NCBI RefSeq assembly: GCF_004355185.1
Contig: NZ_CP037922.1
Location: 1,364,001-1,428,000, forward strand
Reading direction: 5' to 3'
Source of the DNA: Hymenobacter radiodurans
GTDB lineage: Bacteria; Bacteroidota; Bacteroidia; Cytophagales; Hymenobacteraceae
DNA: 64,000 nucleotides
Position numbers and translations under genes: made by a program. Below the pieces are notes generated by a model. That model did not search any database, had not been told where the DNA came from, and saw only the letters and a program-made list of their open reading frames with translations. Below, one piece after another: positions 54,294 to 62,659 of the stretch (the first letter of the stretch is position 1; each line of letters opens with the position of its first letter).

Positions 54294-55286
54294 ATGCCCT
54301 CCACCCAGCATTTACTGCTCAAACAACTCCTGACGGCGGCAACTGGCCCGCTTGCCCGCAAGCGGCCCGGCCTTGGAGCCATGCGGCTAGCTATGGAAGT
54401 GAGCTCGTTGTTTCAATTTATGCCGTGGGGTGTACACCTCGAAAAGACAACGATTGACGGCATGAGTGCCGAATGGGCCCGGCCCGCCAATGCGGATCCG
54501 TGCCGAGTAATGCTCTATTTGCATGGCGGCGGCTATGTACTCGGCTCTCTGAATACGCACCGCAGCTTGGTAGGAACGTTAGCCAAACGCTGCAATACCA
54601 ATGCTTTAGCCATCAACTACCGTAAGGCCCCCGACTATCCTTTCCCCGGTGCCCTCGACGATGCCTTGCTGGCGTATCATTGGCTGCTAAAGCAAGGATT
54701 TGACCCTCACAACATTATTGTGGCCGGCGACTCGGCCGGCGGGGGCTTAGCTCTAGCCTTGCTTATTGCCCTACGCGAAGAAGGCCAGCCCTTGCCTGCT
54801 GCGGCCGTGGGGCTTTCTCCCTGGACCGACCTTGATATGCCTGATGCGCTGCTGCGCCGGGTAGCGCGTGAGGAAACCCAGTTGTTGGAGGCCCTTGAGA
54901 TGCGCGGCTGGGGACCGCACTACGCCGGCGAAACGTCTCTCACGCACCCGTTAGTATCGCCGGCCCGCGCCGCGGTACACGGATTGCCGCCGCTGCTCAT
55001 TCAGATATCGGACTCGGAAGTGCTGTGCGAAAGCGTCTTGTGCTTTACCGACAAAGCCCGCACAGCCGGCGTAGCGGTTACTCTGCAATCGTTTACAGGG
55101 TTGGTACACTGGTGGCACCTGTTCTGGCGCTTGCTACCCGAGGCCCGCGAAGCCCTCGATGGCGTAGCCACCTTTGTCAATGCTATATGGGCGGCTCAGC
55201 CGACGATACTACCTCTCCCTACTCTCAGGCCCAGCAGCCCGATAGTCATAGCAACTGCCACGCGGCCCCGTAAAAGAGCAGCGTAA
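54294..55286 (+). CDS. Alpha/beta hydrolase, hormone-sensitive-lipase type
   Basis: 330 residues from the ATG at 54294 (the frame is open from 54180, but contains no likely N-terminus). The HSL motifs are YLHGGGYVLG (oxyanion hole), VAGDSAGGGLA (nucleophile Ser, about residue 147), SDSEVLCES (acid) and TGLVHWWH (catalytic His). It hydrolyses short esters. Downstream of the acyltransferase by about 120 bases. Confidence 0.9.
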   Translation: MPSTQHLLLKQLLTAATGPLARKRPGLGAMRLAMEVSSLFQFMPWGVHLEKTTIDGMSAEWARPANADPCRVMLYLHGGGYVLGSLNTHRSLVGTLAKRCNTNALAINYRKAPDYPFPGALDDALLAYHWLLKQGFDPHNIIVAGDSAGGGLALALLIALREEGQPLPAAAVGLSPWTDLDMPDALLRRVAREETQLLEALEMRGWGPHYAGETSLTHPLVSPARAAVHGLPPLLIQISDSEVLCESVLCFTDKARTAGVAVTLQSFTGLVHWWHLFWRLLPEAREALDGVATFVNAIWAAQPTILPLPTLRPSSPIVIATATRPRKRAA

Positions 55287-55419
55287 AATTGAAACGAAAA
55301 AAAGCCCCCAGGCATTAGGAATAGGTGAAAAAACCCATAAAACACGGTTGTATGAAGAGGCGGTGACGAGGAATCTGAAAAATTTCTACCTCAGCACCAA
55401 CTATATAGCTATGTTTTCG

Positions 55420-55427
55420 TAGGTTTG
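55420..55427 (+). promoter_or_regulatory. Putative -7 box TAGGTTTG
   Basis: TAnnTTTG match, 96 bases before the phasin-like ATG, leaving a long leader. Confidence 0.5.
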
Positions 55428-55523
55428 CCAAAAGTAGTCGGCTTGCATACTATTTTTTCCGGCGTGCAAATCCGTAACGCCATTTTTCGTTTCATTTCAC
55501 CTCCTTTTAACTAACTCAACAAC

Positions 55524-56054
55524 ATGGAAGATCTGTTTAAAAAATTCATCAATGCCGGCGTTGGTTTTGTTTCGCTGACCAGTGACCGTTTCCAAAGCAC
55601 CATCGATAAGTTGGTGAAGGAAAGCAAGCTGTCGGAAAAAGAGGGGCAGAAGATCATGGATGATCTGAAGAAGAATACCGATACGAAGCGGAAGGAGTTG
55701 GAAGCACAATTCACGGGTATTGCCAACCGCCTGATGAAAGGTGTGGGCGTAGCTACCAACGCCGATGTAGAAGAGCTAAAGCGCAGTGTGCGTGGCACTA
55801 AGACCTCAACGGGTGCTGCTGCCGGCAGCAAGAGCAGCGCCAAGCCAGCTTCAAGTACAACTGCCAAAGCCGCAGGTGCTACCAAGAAGGCCGCCGACAA
55901 AGTGAGCAGCGCCGCTGGTACTGCCCAAAAATCGGCTGCTGCTAAAGCAGGGGCCGCCAAGCCTGCTGCCAAACCTGCCGCTAAGCCAGCAGCTAAAAAA
56001 GAAACCCCAAAGCCCGCTGATAGTGGCAACAATGGCGCTTCCAACGCGTCATAG
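55524..56054 (+). CDS. Phasin/PhaF-like protein with Ala/Lys/Pro-rich tail
   Basis: 176 residues. Residues 1-95 are helical and coiled-coil-like (EDLFKKFINAGVGFVSLTSDR, VKESKLSEKEGQKIMDDLKKN), like poly-hydroxyalkanoate granule or PhaF/PhaI proteins. From about residue 95 it is low-complexity, ending in AAKPAAKPAAKKE-type repeats like histone H1 tails. A DNA-binding or granule-associated role is an inference. Own promoter and terminator. Confidence 0.75.
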   Translation: MEDLFKKFINAGVGFVSLTSDRFQSTIDKLVKESKLSEKEGQKIMDDLKKNTDTKRKELEAQFTGIANRLMKGVGVATNADVEELKRSVRGTKTSTGAAAGSKSSAKPASSTTAKAAGATKKAADKVSSAAGTAQKSAAAKAGAAKPAAKPAAKPAAKKETPKPADSGNNGASNAS

Positions 56055-56076
56055 TTTTGCTATAAGCGCCTTGCGT

Positions 56077-56115
56077 GAAAAGCCAGCGCCGCTACTGCGG
56101 GCGCTGGCTTTTTCG
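56077..56115 (+). terminator. Rho-independent terminator
   Basis: AAAAGCCAGCGCC, loop GCTACTGCG, GGCGCTGGCTTTTTC. Confidence 0.92.
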
Positions 56116-56242
56116 TAGACACACCGTACGCATCGCACTTCAAGCGGTGCGGTTTTGATTTTTAGCTAGCTGGGGGGCATTTTGCTTACCTTTCTTGTCG
56201 AGGCTGGCCAGGCTGCCTCTTCACGGGCTTCTTTTTTCGCGC

Positions 56243-57925
56243 ATGTTCAAAAACACGATTTCTAATCTGGGCCGCATCCGGCAGGTAATGGAGGTGCTGG
56301 TGCGCTACGGGTTTGAGGATGTAGTAACCAGCACGGCCCTACGCCGCTTAGTGCCCCAAGGACGTCGGGTATCGTGGCAGCACGCGGAGAAAACGGTGTT
56401 TGACACCAACCGCTGGGAGCGTATCCGCTTGATTATTGAAGAATTGGGCCCCACGTTTATCAAGCTGGCCCAAGCCTTGAGCAACCGCCCCGATTTGCTC
56501 CCCGAAGCCCTGATTGACGAGTTTGAGAAGCTGCAAAGCGACGTGCCGCCCTTTGATGTTGTCACGGCCCGCCGCCTGATTGAAGAAGAGTTGGGGCGGC
56601 CCATCTCAGAGGTTTTTAGTGAATTCAACGACGTAGTACTGGGCTCGGCCAGCATCGGGCAGGTGCATAAGGCCCGCCTGCTCACGGGCGAGGAAGTAGT
56701 GGTAAAAGTGCAGCGCCCCGGCGTGCAGGAAAAGGTGCGCACCGACCTGAGTTTGCTGCGCGAACTAGTGCGTCTGACAGCCGGTTTTCTGCGCAAGCAG
56801 GGCCTTAGCAACCCGCAGGATATTGTGGACGCCTTCGAGCGTAGCATGACTAAGGAATTGGACTACACCTCCGAGGCCCGGAGCATGGACCAGTTTCGCA
56901 AGCTCTACGCCGACTACGAGACGTTTTATGTGCCGAAGCCTTACCGTGAGTTCTCTACTAGCAAGGTTCTGGTTATTGAGTTTGTGAGTGGCTGCAAAAT
57001 ATCCAACAAGCCGCAACTGCTGAAATGGGGCCTCGACCCCGCCAAGGTGGCCGAAACGGGCATGGATATTTACCTGACCCAGATTTTTGAGTTTGGCGTT
57101 TTCCACGCCGATCCGCACCCTGGTAACGTACTGGTGCGGCCCGATGGCACCATCGTGCTCATCGACTTTGGGATGGTGGGCAAGCTCACTAAGCAGCAGA
57201 AATACGCTTTTGCCGGTGTGTTTATCGGGATGGCGCGGCAGGATGCACGCAGTATGGCGCTCAACTTCCGCCGCCTCGCGCTCCACGCCGAAATTCCGGA
57301 TATGCGCCGCTTTGAGGCCGACCTCAACGAGCTAATCGAGGATTTTACGGTGCTCGATGTGAAGGAGATGAGCATGTCGGACCTCGCCGACCGCCTGCAA
57401 GTCATCATCTACGATTATAAGCTGCAAGTACCGGGGGCTGTCTTCCTAATTCTGCGGGCGCTCGTGATTCTGGAAGGAATCGGAAAGGTGCTGCACCCGT
57501 CATTCAATACGTTTGAGTTCGTGCGGCCTTACGGCGCCCGCATTATTGCGGAGCAATACTCGCCCGAAAATTTGATGAGTGAGGCCCAATACACGGGCGT
57601 GCAACTTCTGTCGTTGCTGAGCACCTTGCCCACGGATGTGCGGCAAATCATGCGCAAAATTTCCCGAGGAGATTTGCGTGTAAAAGTAGAGTTGGGCGGT
57701 TATCAGCCGCTGCTACGCAAAGCCGACCAACTCGTAAGCCGCACCATTATCGCTCTGCTGGCAATAGCGTTTCTCCTGTTTTCGGGCCTGAGTCTGATGG
57801 GCAGGTATTCGCCCGAAATGGCCTATCACCGCGGCATTCCCATGCTGACGTGGTTTAGTCTGGGCGTAACTGGGTTTCTGTTGCTAGTGCTGGTTATTCT
57901 GGGGCTACGGAAGCCGCGGGAGTAA
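56243..57925 (+). CDS. ABC1/UbiB-family atypical kinase
   Basis: 560 residues from the ATG at 56243. LGPTFIKLAQALSNRPDLLP (the KxGQ-like region), SASIGQVHKARLLTG (A-rich loop), HADPHPGNVLV and VLIDFGMVGKL are the family motifs, and two membrane helices close the C-terminus (TIIALLAIAFLLFSGLSL, FSLGVTGFLLLVLVILGL). These proteins support quinone synthesis or membrane lipid handling with an atypical ATPase activity. A copy of TGGGGGGCATTTT lies 65 bases upstream. Confidence 0.92.
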   Translation: MFKNTISNLGRIRQVMEVLVRYGFEDVVTSTALRRLVPQGRRVSWQHAEKTVFDTNRWERIRLIIEELGPTFIKLAQALSNRPDLLPEALIDEFEKLQSDVPPFDVVTARRLIEEELGRPISEVFSEFNDVVLGSASIGQVHKARLLTGEEVVVKVQRPGVQEKVRTDLSLLRELVRLTAGFLRKQGLSNPQDIVDAFERSMTKELDYTSEARSMDQFRKLYADYETFYVPKPYREFSTSKVLVIEFVSGCKISNKPQLLKWGLDPAKVAETGMDIYLTQIFEFGVFHADPHPGNVLVRPDGTIVLIDFGMVGKLTKQQKYAFAGVFIGMARQDARSMALNFRRLALHAEIPDMRRFEADLNELIEDFTVLDVKEMSMSDLADRLQVIIYDYKLQVPGAVFLILRALVILEGIGKVLHPSFNTFEFVRPYGARIIAEQYSPENLMSEAQYTGVQLLSLLSTLPTDVRQIMRKISRGDLRVKVELGGYQPLLRKADQLVSRTIIALLAIAFLLFSGLSLMGRYSPEMAYHRGIPMLTWFSLGVTGFLLLVLVILGLRKPRE

Positions 57926-57927
57926 AT

Positions 57928-57964
57928 TATGAAGCCAACGATCATATTGATCGTTGGCTTCATA
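57928..57964. terminator. Bidirectional terminator between convergent genes
   Basis: TATGAAGCCAACGATCA, loop TAT, TGATCGTTGGCTTCATA: a perfect 17-bp stem between UbiB and the leftward gene. Confidence 0.88.
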
Positions 57965-57988
57965 GTAATAAGAGCACAAGACTAGCGT

Positions 57989-58477
57989 CTATACTCTTAA
58001 GGTTGAAGCTATTTCGACGCCTAGAATTTGCTTTAAGTTCTCTGCCTTAATTAAGGCTTGATCTTGCTTTTCAATGGCCGCGATAATACCGACGCGGGAA
58101 TTTTGGATACTAAGCAGCACTTTATATAAGCCACGTTCTTGAACTGTCATACTTGGAGCTATAGAATCATTCATAACATAGGCTGCATTGAAAGGCGCAA
58201 CTGTGATCCGTACTACTTCGGGCAAGTGTAACCATTCTTCGCCTTGACGAAAACCAGCAACCCAATTATAGTTAGTGTATCGTTTGGTACGGGCGTCAAT
58301 CGTGATGCCTTCGTAACTAGTGACCATGGCATACCCTAATGCTAGACAGATCGGACCCGCCAATAATTGAATGAGAGTTACTTCTCCTGAAAGTAAACCC
58401 GCTACTGATGTAAGTAAGATGAATCCGCCTAAGCCTAAGAATACGAAACCAGCAAATCGGGCCGTAGACGGAAACAT
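57989..58477 (-). CDS. Hypothetical membrane protein
   Basis: 162 residues. Two hydrophobic segments (FVFLGLGGFILLTSVAGLL, LLAGPICLALGYAMV) and then a beta-rich part (ITIDARTKRYTNYNWVAG, VRITVAPF) like the AT-rich protein at 13447. No family recognised. Moderately AT-rich. Confidence 0.68.
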   Translation of the reverse strand: MFPSTARFAGFVFLGLGGFILLTSVAGLLSGEVTLIQLLAGPICLALGYAMVTSYEGITIDARTKRYTNYNWVAGFRQGEEWLHLPEVVRITVAPFNAAYVMNDSIAPSMTVQERGLYKVLLSIQNSRVGIIAAIEKQDQALIKAENLKQILGVEIASTLRV

Positions 58478-58521
58478 GTGCCTTACTTTTCCATCATATC
58501 GTAATGCGTGAGAATCTTTTA

Positions 58522-60258
58522 TTATTTCAACTTCATATCCTCAATAATCCGGGCAATTTTGCCCCCCAGTTCTTCATAACCTTGCTCAAACTTATCTACT
58601 GAATCGAGCGGCTGTTTTACGCTGAAATAGAACTTGATTTTGGGCTCGGTGCCGGAGGGGCGGGCGGAAATCTTGCTGCCGTCTTCGGTTAGGAACTGGA
58701 GCACGTTGGAGGCCTCTAAGCCGGTGCGCGTTTCCTGGCCGGTGCGCAGGTCGCGGACGATACCTGTGTGATAATCGCGAATTTCTACTACCGGCGAGCC
58801 AGCAATGGTGTGGGGCGCCTGGGCACGTAGGTCACGCATCATCTCCTGAATTTCCTCGGCACCGCGCTGGCCTTTTTTAGTGAGCGAAATCAGGTCTTCG
58901 CGGTAGAGGCCGTAGGTGGCGTACATCTGCACCATTTCCTCGTAGAGCGTGCGTCCGTTGTCTTTAGCTACGGCGGCCATTTCAGCTATCATGGCGCAGG
59001 CCGACACGGCGTCCTTGTCGCGCACAAAGTCGCCAATCATGAAACCATAGCTTTCCTCGCCACCACCGATGTATGTTTCCTTGCCTTCCAAGTCGCGGAT
59101 GAGACCGGCGATGTACTTGAAGCCCGTCAGCGTCTGGTACGACTTCACGCCGTGCGCCTTGGCAATGTCACCCAGCACTTCGCTGGTTACGATGGTGTAG
59201 ACGATGAAATCCTGCTCGGTCATTTTGCCGGCATTTTTGCGCGCCGACAGTAGGTAGAAAGTGAGCAGTGCGGCCGTTTGGTTGCCATTTACCAGCACCC
59301 ATTCGCCCTGGGTATTTTTCACGGCAATACCTACGCGGTCCGCGTCGGGGTCGGTGGCAATGACCAGGTCAGCGTCGAGTTGGCGGGCTTGGTCGAGGGC
59401 CATTTGCATGGCAACTTTTTCCTCGGGGTTCGGCGAGACAACGGTAGGGAAGTTGCCATCGGGAGTAGCCTGGGCCTCCACAATGCTGACATTGGTGAAG
59501 CCGAAGCGCTCCAATACTTTTGGTACTAACGTAATGCCGGTGCCATGGATGGGCGTGTACACAATTTTTAGATCGTGCTGCCGCTTAATGGCTTCGGGAT
59601 TGATGCTAAGCTTTTGAACTTCATTCAAATAGGCTTCGTCCAGCTCCGCTCCAATCAGATGAATGCGCGACTCAACGGCTTTGAACTTTACCGCGTCTAC
59701 GCTCTGAATCTCATTCACTTCGCGGATGATGTTCGTGTCGTGTGGCGCAACTACTTGCGCACCGTCGTTCCAGTACACTTTGTAGCCGTTGTACTCCTTG
59801 GGGTTGTGCGAAGCCGTGATAACCACGCCGCTTTGGCAACCCAAGTGGCGGATGGTAAACGACAACTCCGGTGTGGGGCGCAGGGCTTCGAACAAGTAAA
59901 CTGTGATGCCATTCGCAGAGAAAATCCCAGCGGCAATGCGCGCGAACTCGGAGCTATTATTACGCGAATCGTGGGCTACGGCCACCTTTATTTCCTGACT
60001 CGGAAAGGAGTCCAGCAGGTAATTGCATAGTCCTTGGGTAGCCATGCCCAAAGTGTAGCGATTCATGCGGTTGGAGCCCGTACCCATGACGCCACGCAGA
60101 CCACCTGTTCCAAACTCCAAGTCGCGGTAGAAGGCGTCATTCAGGGCCTCTTCCTGATTGCTGTCGAGCAACTGTTGGATGTCGGCTTGGGTTTGGGCGT
60201 CGTAGTTGCCTTTTAGCCAGGTGTTTATTTTTTGCTGAACGTCGGAGGTGAGGGCCAT
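58522..60258 (-). CDS. Phosphoglucomutase/phosphomannomutase (phosphohexomutase)
   Basis: 578 residues from the ATG at 60256-60258. VITASHNPKEYNGYKVYW carries the phosphoserine, ATDPDADRVGIAV the metal loop, GGEESYGFMIGDFVRDKD the sugar-binding loop, and ARPSGTEPKIKFYF the phosphate loop. This is the PGM2-type phospho-sugar mutase; glucose 1- and 6-phosphate are interconverted in glycogen and wall sugar supply. Confidence 0.93.
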   Translation of the reverse strand: MALTSDVQQKINTWLKGNYDAQTQADIQQLLDSNQEEALNDAFYRDLEFGTGGLRGVMGTGSNRMNRYTLGMATQGLCNYLLDSFPSQEIKVAVAHDSRNNSSEFARIAAGIFSANGITVYLFEALRPTPELSFTIRHLGCQSGVVITASHNPKEYNGYKVYWNDGAQVVAPHDTNIIREVNEIQSVDAVKFKAVESRIHLIGAELDEAYLNEVQKLSINPEAIKRQHDLKIVYTPIHGTGITLVPKVLERFGFTNVSIVEAQATPDGNFPTVVSPNPEEKVAMQMALDQARQLDADLVIATDPDADRVGIAVKNTQGEWVLVNGNQTAALLTFYLLSARKNAGKMTEQDFIVYTIVTSEVLGDIAKAHGVKSYQTLTGFKYIAGLIRDLEGKETYIGGGEESYGFMIGDFVRDKDAVSACAMIAEMAAVAKDNGRTLYEEMVQMYATYGLYREDLISLTKKGQRGAEEIQEMMRDLRAQAPHTIAGSPVVEIRDYHTGIVRDLRTGQETRTGLEASNVLQFLTEDGSKISARPSGTEPKIKFYFSVKQPLDSVDKFEQGYEELGGKIARIIEDMKLK

Positions 60259-60330
60259 AGGATTATAAAAAAGTGCGATTGGACTAAAGAACGAGCGTAA
60301 AGAAAAGAGGTTTGATGAAAGCAATCACAA

Positions 60331-60375
60331 AAAAGAACGTCATGCTTTGGCTTCGCCTCGGCATGACGTTCTTTT
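60331..60375 (-). terminator. Palindrome AAAAGAACGTCATGC...GCATGACGTTCTTTT
   Basis: 15-base perfect arms at 60331-60345 and 60361-60375 with a 15-base loop, followed leftwards by a T-run. It ends the leftward hppD gene. The GTCATGC core recalls the GTCATGCAGAGC repeat family. Confidence 0.8.
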
Positions 60376-60394
60376 ATGAGCGTTCTATTACGTA

Positions 60395-61528
60395 TTACAA
60401 ATTCCCGCGTAGCGCCTGCTCACGCTCTATGGACTCAAACAACGCCTTAAAATTGCCTTTACCAAAGCTTTTGGCGCCTTTACGCTGGATGATTTCATAA
60501 AATACCGTGGGCCGGTCTTCTACGGGCTTGGTGAAGATCTGCAGTAAGTAGCCTTCCTCGTCGCGGTCCACCAAGATGTTCAGATCCTTCAGCGTCTGGA
60601 GGTCTTCCTCAATACTACCGATGCGCTCCAACAGGTCGTCATAATACACGGCTGGCACAGTTAGGAACTCTACGCCGCGGCGGCGCAACTCCGTGACGGT
60701 GTGACGAATATCTTTGGTGGCAATGGCGATGTGCTGCACACCGGGCGAATGATAAAAGTCGAGGTACTCTTCAATCTGCGACTTCTTCTTGCCCTCGGCT
60801 GGCTCGTTGATAGGGAATTTGACGTACCCATTGCCGTTGCTGACCACCTTGCTCATTAAGGCCGAGTACTCAGTGGAAATATCTTCGTCGTCGAAGGTCA
60901 GCAGGAGCTTAAAGCCCATCACGTCTTCGTAGAATTTCACCCACTGGTTCATCTCGCCCCACCCTACATTGCCTACGCAGTGGTCAACGTGCAACAGACC
61001 CACGGGAGTAGGTTGTGGAATCAGGCTGGTTTTGGGCACGAAGCCCGGCATAAAAGCCCCCCGATAGTTACGGCGCTCCACAAACGTGTGGATGGTTTCG
61101 CCATAAGTATAGATACCCGAGAGCGTTACTTCGCCGTGCTCGTCGCTGATGGTATAGGGCTCGAAAGCGGCCTTTGCGCCGCGCTTGGTGGTTTCTTCGA
61201 ATGATTTGCGGGCGTCATCTACCCACAACGCCATCACTTTTACGCCGTCGCCGTGCTTGCGTACATGCTCCGAAATGTCGGAGTCGGGGAGGAGGGAGGT
61301 GGTGAGTACTAAGCGGATTTTTCCTTGCTGCAATACGTAACTGGCGCGGTCGCGGAGGCCGGTTTCGGGGCCGGCGTAGGCTACCAACTCGTAGCCAAAG
61401 GCCGCTTGGTAATAATAAGCCGATTGCTTGGCGTTACCAACATAAAACTCAACGTAATCAGTACCGTTCAGGGGGAGGAAGTCGTGGGCGGGGTGGGCCT
61501 GCACGGCCGGCGAGGTCATCGTCTGCAT
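60395..61528 (-). CDS. hppD: 4-Hydroxyphenylpyruvate dioxygenase
   Basis: 377 residues. Two glyoxalase-fold halves: LNGTDYVEFYVGNAKQSAYY and LHVDHCVGNVGWGEMNQWVKFYEDVMGF. Likely iron ligands are His in LHVDHCVGN, His in VQHIAIATKDI and Glu in VFYEIIQRKG. It converts 4-hydroxyphenylpyruvate to homogentisate in tyrosine breakdown. No neighbouring hmg or fah gene in the window. Confidence 0.93.
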   Translation of the reverse strand: MQTMTSPAVQAHPAHDFLPLNGTDYVEFYVGNAKQSAYYYQAAFGYELVAYAGPETGLRDRASYVLQQGKIRLVLTTSLLPDSDISEHVRKHGDGVKVMALWVDDARKSFEETTKRGAKAAFEPYTISDEHGEVTLSGIYTYGETIHTFVERRNYRGAFMPGFVPKTSLIPQPTPVGLLHVDHCVGNVGWGEMNQWVKFYEDVMGFKLLLTFDDEDISTEYSALMSKVVSNGNGYVKFPINEPAEGKKKSQIEEYLDFYHSPGVQHIAIATKDIRHTVTELRRRGVEFLTVPAVYYDDLLERIGSIEEDLQTLKDLNILVDRDEEGYLLQIFTKPVEDRPTVFYEIIQRKGAKSFGKGNFKALFESIEREQALRGNL

Positions 61529-61710
61529 AGCGGATGGGGTGGAAATCGGGTGAGAAAAATGTTAGTTTGGTAAAAATAAGGGTTTAGGTTAAATAGCTTG
61601 GGCAAATACGCTAGTCTGGTGCGCTGGGGGGCAAAAGTGCCCTATGTCTGACCCGACACAGAATTGCCGAATCCTACGCACCTTTGTACTACACTTATGC
61701 ACGAGTAGCT

Positions 61711-62109
61711 ATGAATAAAGAGGAATTAAATAAAGCCCTGGTCGCCCTGATCGAGAAGAAGCAGGAGTTGCACAAACTGCCTTACAACCACGACAGCTAC
61801 GACGACATTGAGGAGGAACTGCACGACCTGGAGGATGACTTCAATGAGGAGTACGGCGCTTACCTGGAAGAAGTGCTGGAAAAAGTACACCAGCAGCTCT
61901 GCCCCGACACCGACGTGCTGCTGCCCACCGCCTATCTGCCCAACGACGTGGGCGGCGACACCGGCTACGAGCCTTCGCATAAGGAAGGCGTATGGGTCGA
62001 TTCGGATGAGTTCCCGGGCAAAGAAGCCCGCCTTGTGCTTGTGCCCAATCCTACTCGCCTGATTCTGTCGGTAGGCAAAAAGGTGCGCAAAGAAGTGTGG
62101 CAGGCGTAA
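61711..62109 (+). CDS. Conserved hypothetical acidic protein
   Basis: 132 residues from the ATG at 61711. The first 60 residues are a helical hairpin (LVALIEKKQELHKLPYNHDS, EEELHDLEDDFNEEYGAYLE), the rest compact (LLPTAYLPNDVG, FPGKEARLVLVPNPTRL). Acidic overall. No family named. A near-consensus box CACCTTTG (61679-61686) lies 24 bases upstream. Confidence 0.75.
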   Translation: MNKEELNKALVALIEKKQELHKLPYNHDSYDDIEEELHDLEDDFNEEYGAYLEEVLEKVHQQLCPDTDVLLPTAYLPNDVGGDTGYEPSHKEGVWVDSDEFPGKEARLVLVPNPTRLILSVGKKVRKEVWQA

Positions 62110-62156
62110 GCACGCTACCATTTTCGTAACAAGCGTTTTCTCTCTGGTGCACTTGA

Positions 62157-62203
62157 AGAACCTCTCCTGCAATGGTAGCTACTGTTGCGAGAGAGGTTCT
62201 TTA
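62157..62203 (+). terminator. Hairpin with 12-base stem
   Basis: AAGAACCTCTC and GAGAGGTTCTTT pair across about 24 bases; the T-run is short. Confidence 0.65.
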
Positions 62204-62240
62204 CGTTGTGCTGGGGGGTAAATACTTCCCGCTTTCTACC

Positions 62241-62597
62241 ATGATTTATCGCATCGCCGAACTAGCTGATTGGCAACATGCTCAGCAAACCGGCTTTTTT
62301 GCCAGTGCCGATTTATCGGCCGAAGGCTTCATTCACGCTTCCGAACTGTATCAGGTAGAAGCCACTGCGAACCGCTACTACGCTGGTCGCTCCGATATTA
62401 TCCTGTTGGAACTCGACGAATCGGAGTTGTGGGTGGCGGCGGTGCCTGTGAAGCGGGAATACGCCGAAGCGCGCAATGACTATTTTCCTCACATTTTTGC
62501 GCCCATTCCGCTCGCCGCTATTGCCCGTGCTTTGCCATTTCAAGTTGGTTCCGATGGACAGCACGAGTTGCCGCCGGAGTTAGAAGATGAAGCTTAA
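62241..62597 (+). CDS. DUF952 family protein
   Basis: 118 residues from the ATG at 62241 (MIYRIAELADWQHAQQTGFF). SADLSAEGFIHASELYQVEAT, then ADDLILLE-like SDIILLELDESELWV and FPHIFAPIPLAAI match DUF952, a small fold related to ADP-ribosyltransferase-like proteins without a known function. The residues FIHAS are typical. Own terminator. Confidence 0.88.
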   Translation: MIYRIAELADWQHAQQTGFFASADLSAEGFIHASELYQVEATANRYYAGRSDIILLELDESELWVAAVPVKREYAEARNDYFPHIFAPIPLAAIARALPFQVGSDGQHELPPELEDEA

Positions 62598-62605
62598 TAC
62601 GTGAA

Positions 62606-62644
62606 GAAAAAAGCCCCCAGAAGTACTTCTGGGGGGCTTTTTTC
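62606..62644. terminator. G6C-type terminator, asymmetric
   Basis: AAAAAAGCCCCCAGAAG and TACTTCTGGGGGGCTTTTTT. One arm has five C and the other six G. It serves the convergent DUF952 and ABC-F genes. Confidence 0.88.
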
Positions 62645-62659
62645 TGCTGTTTGTTGATA

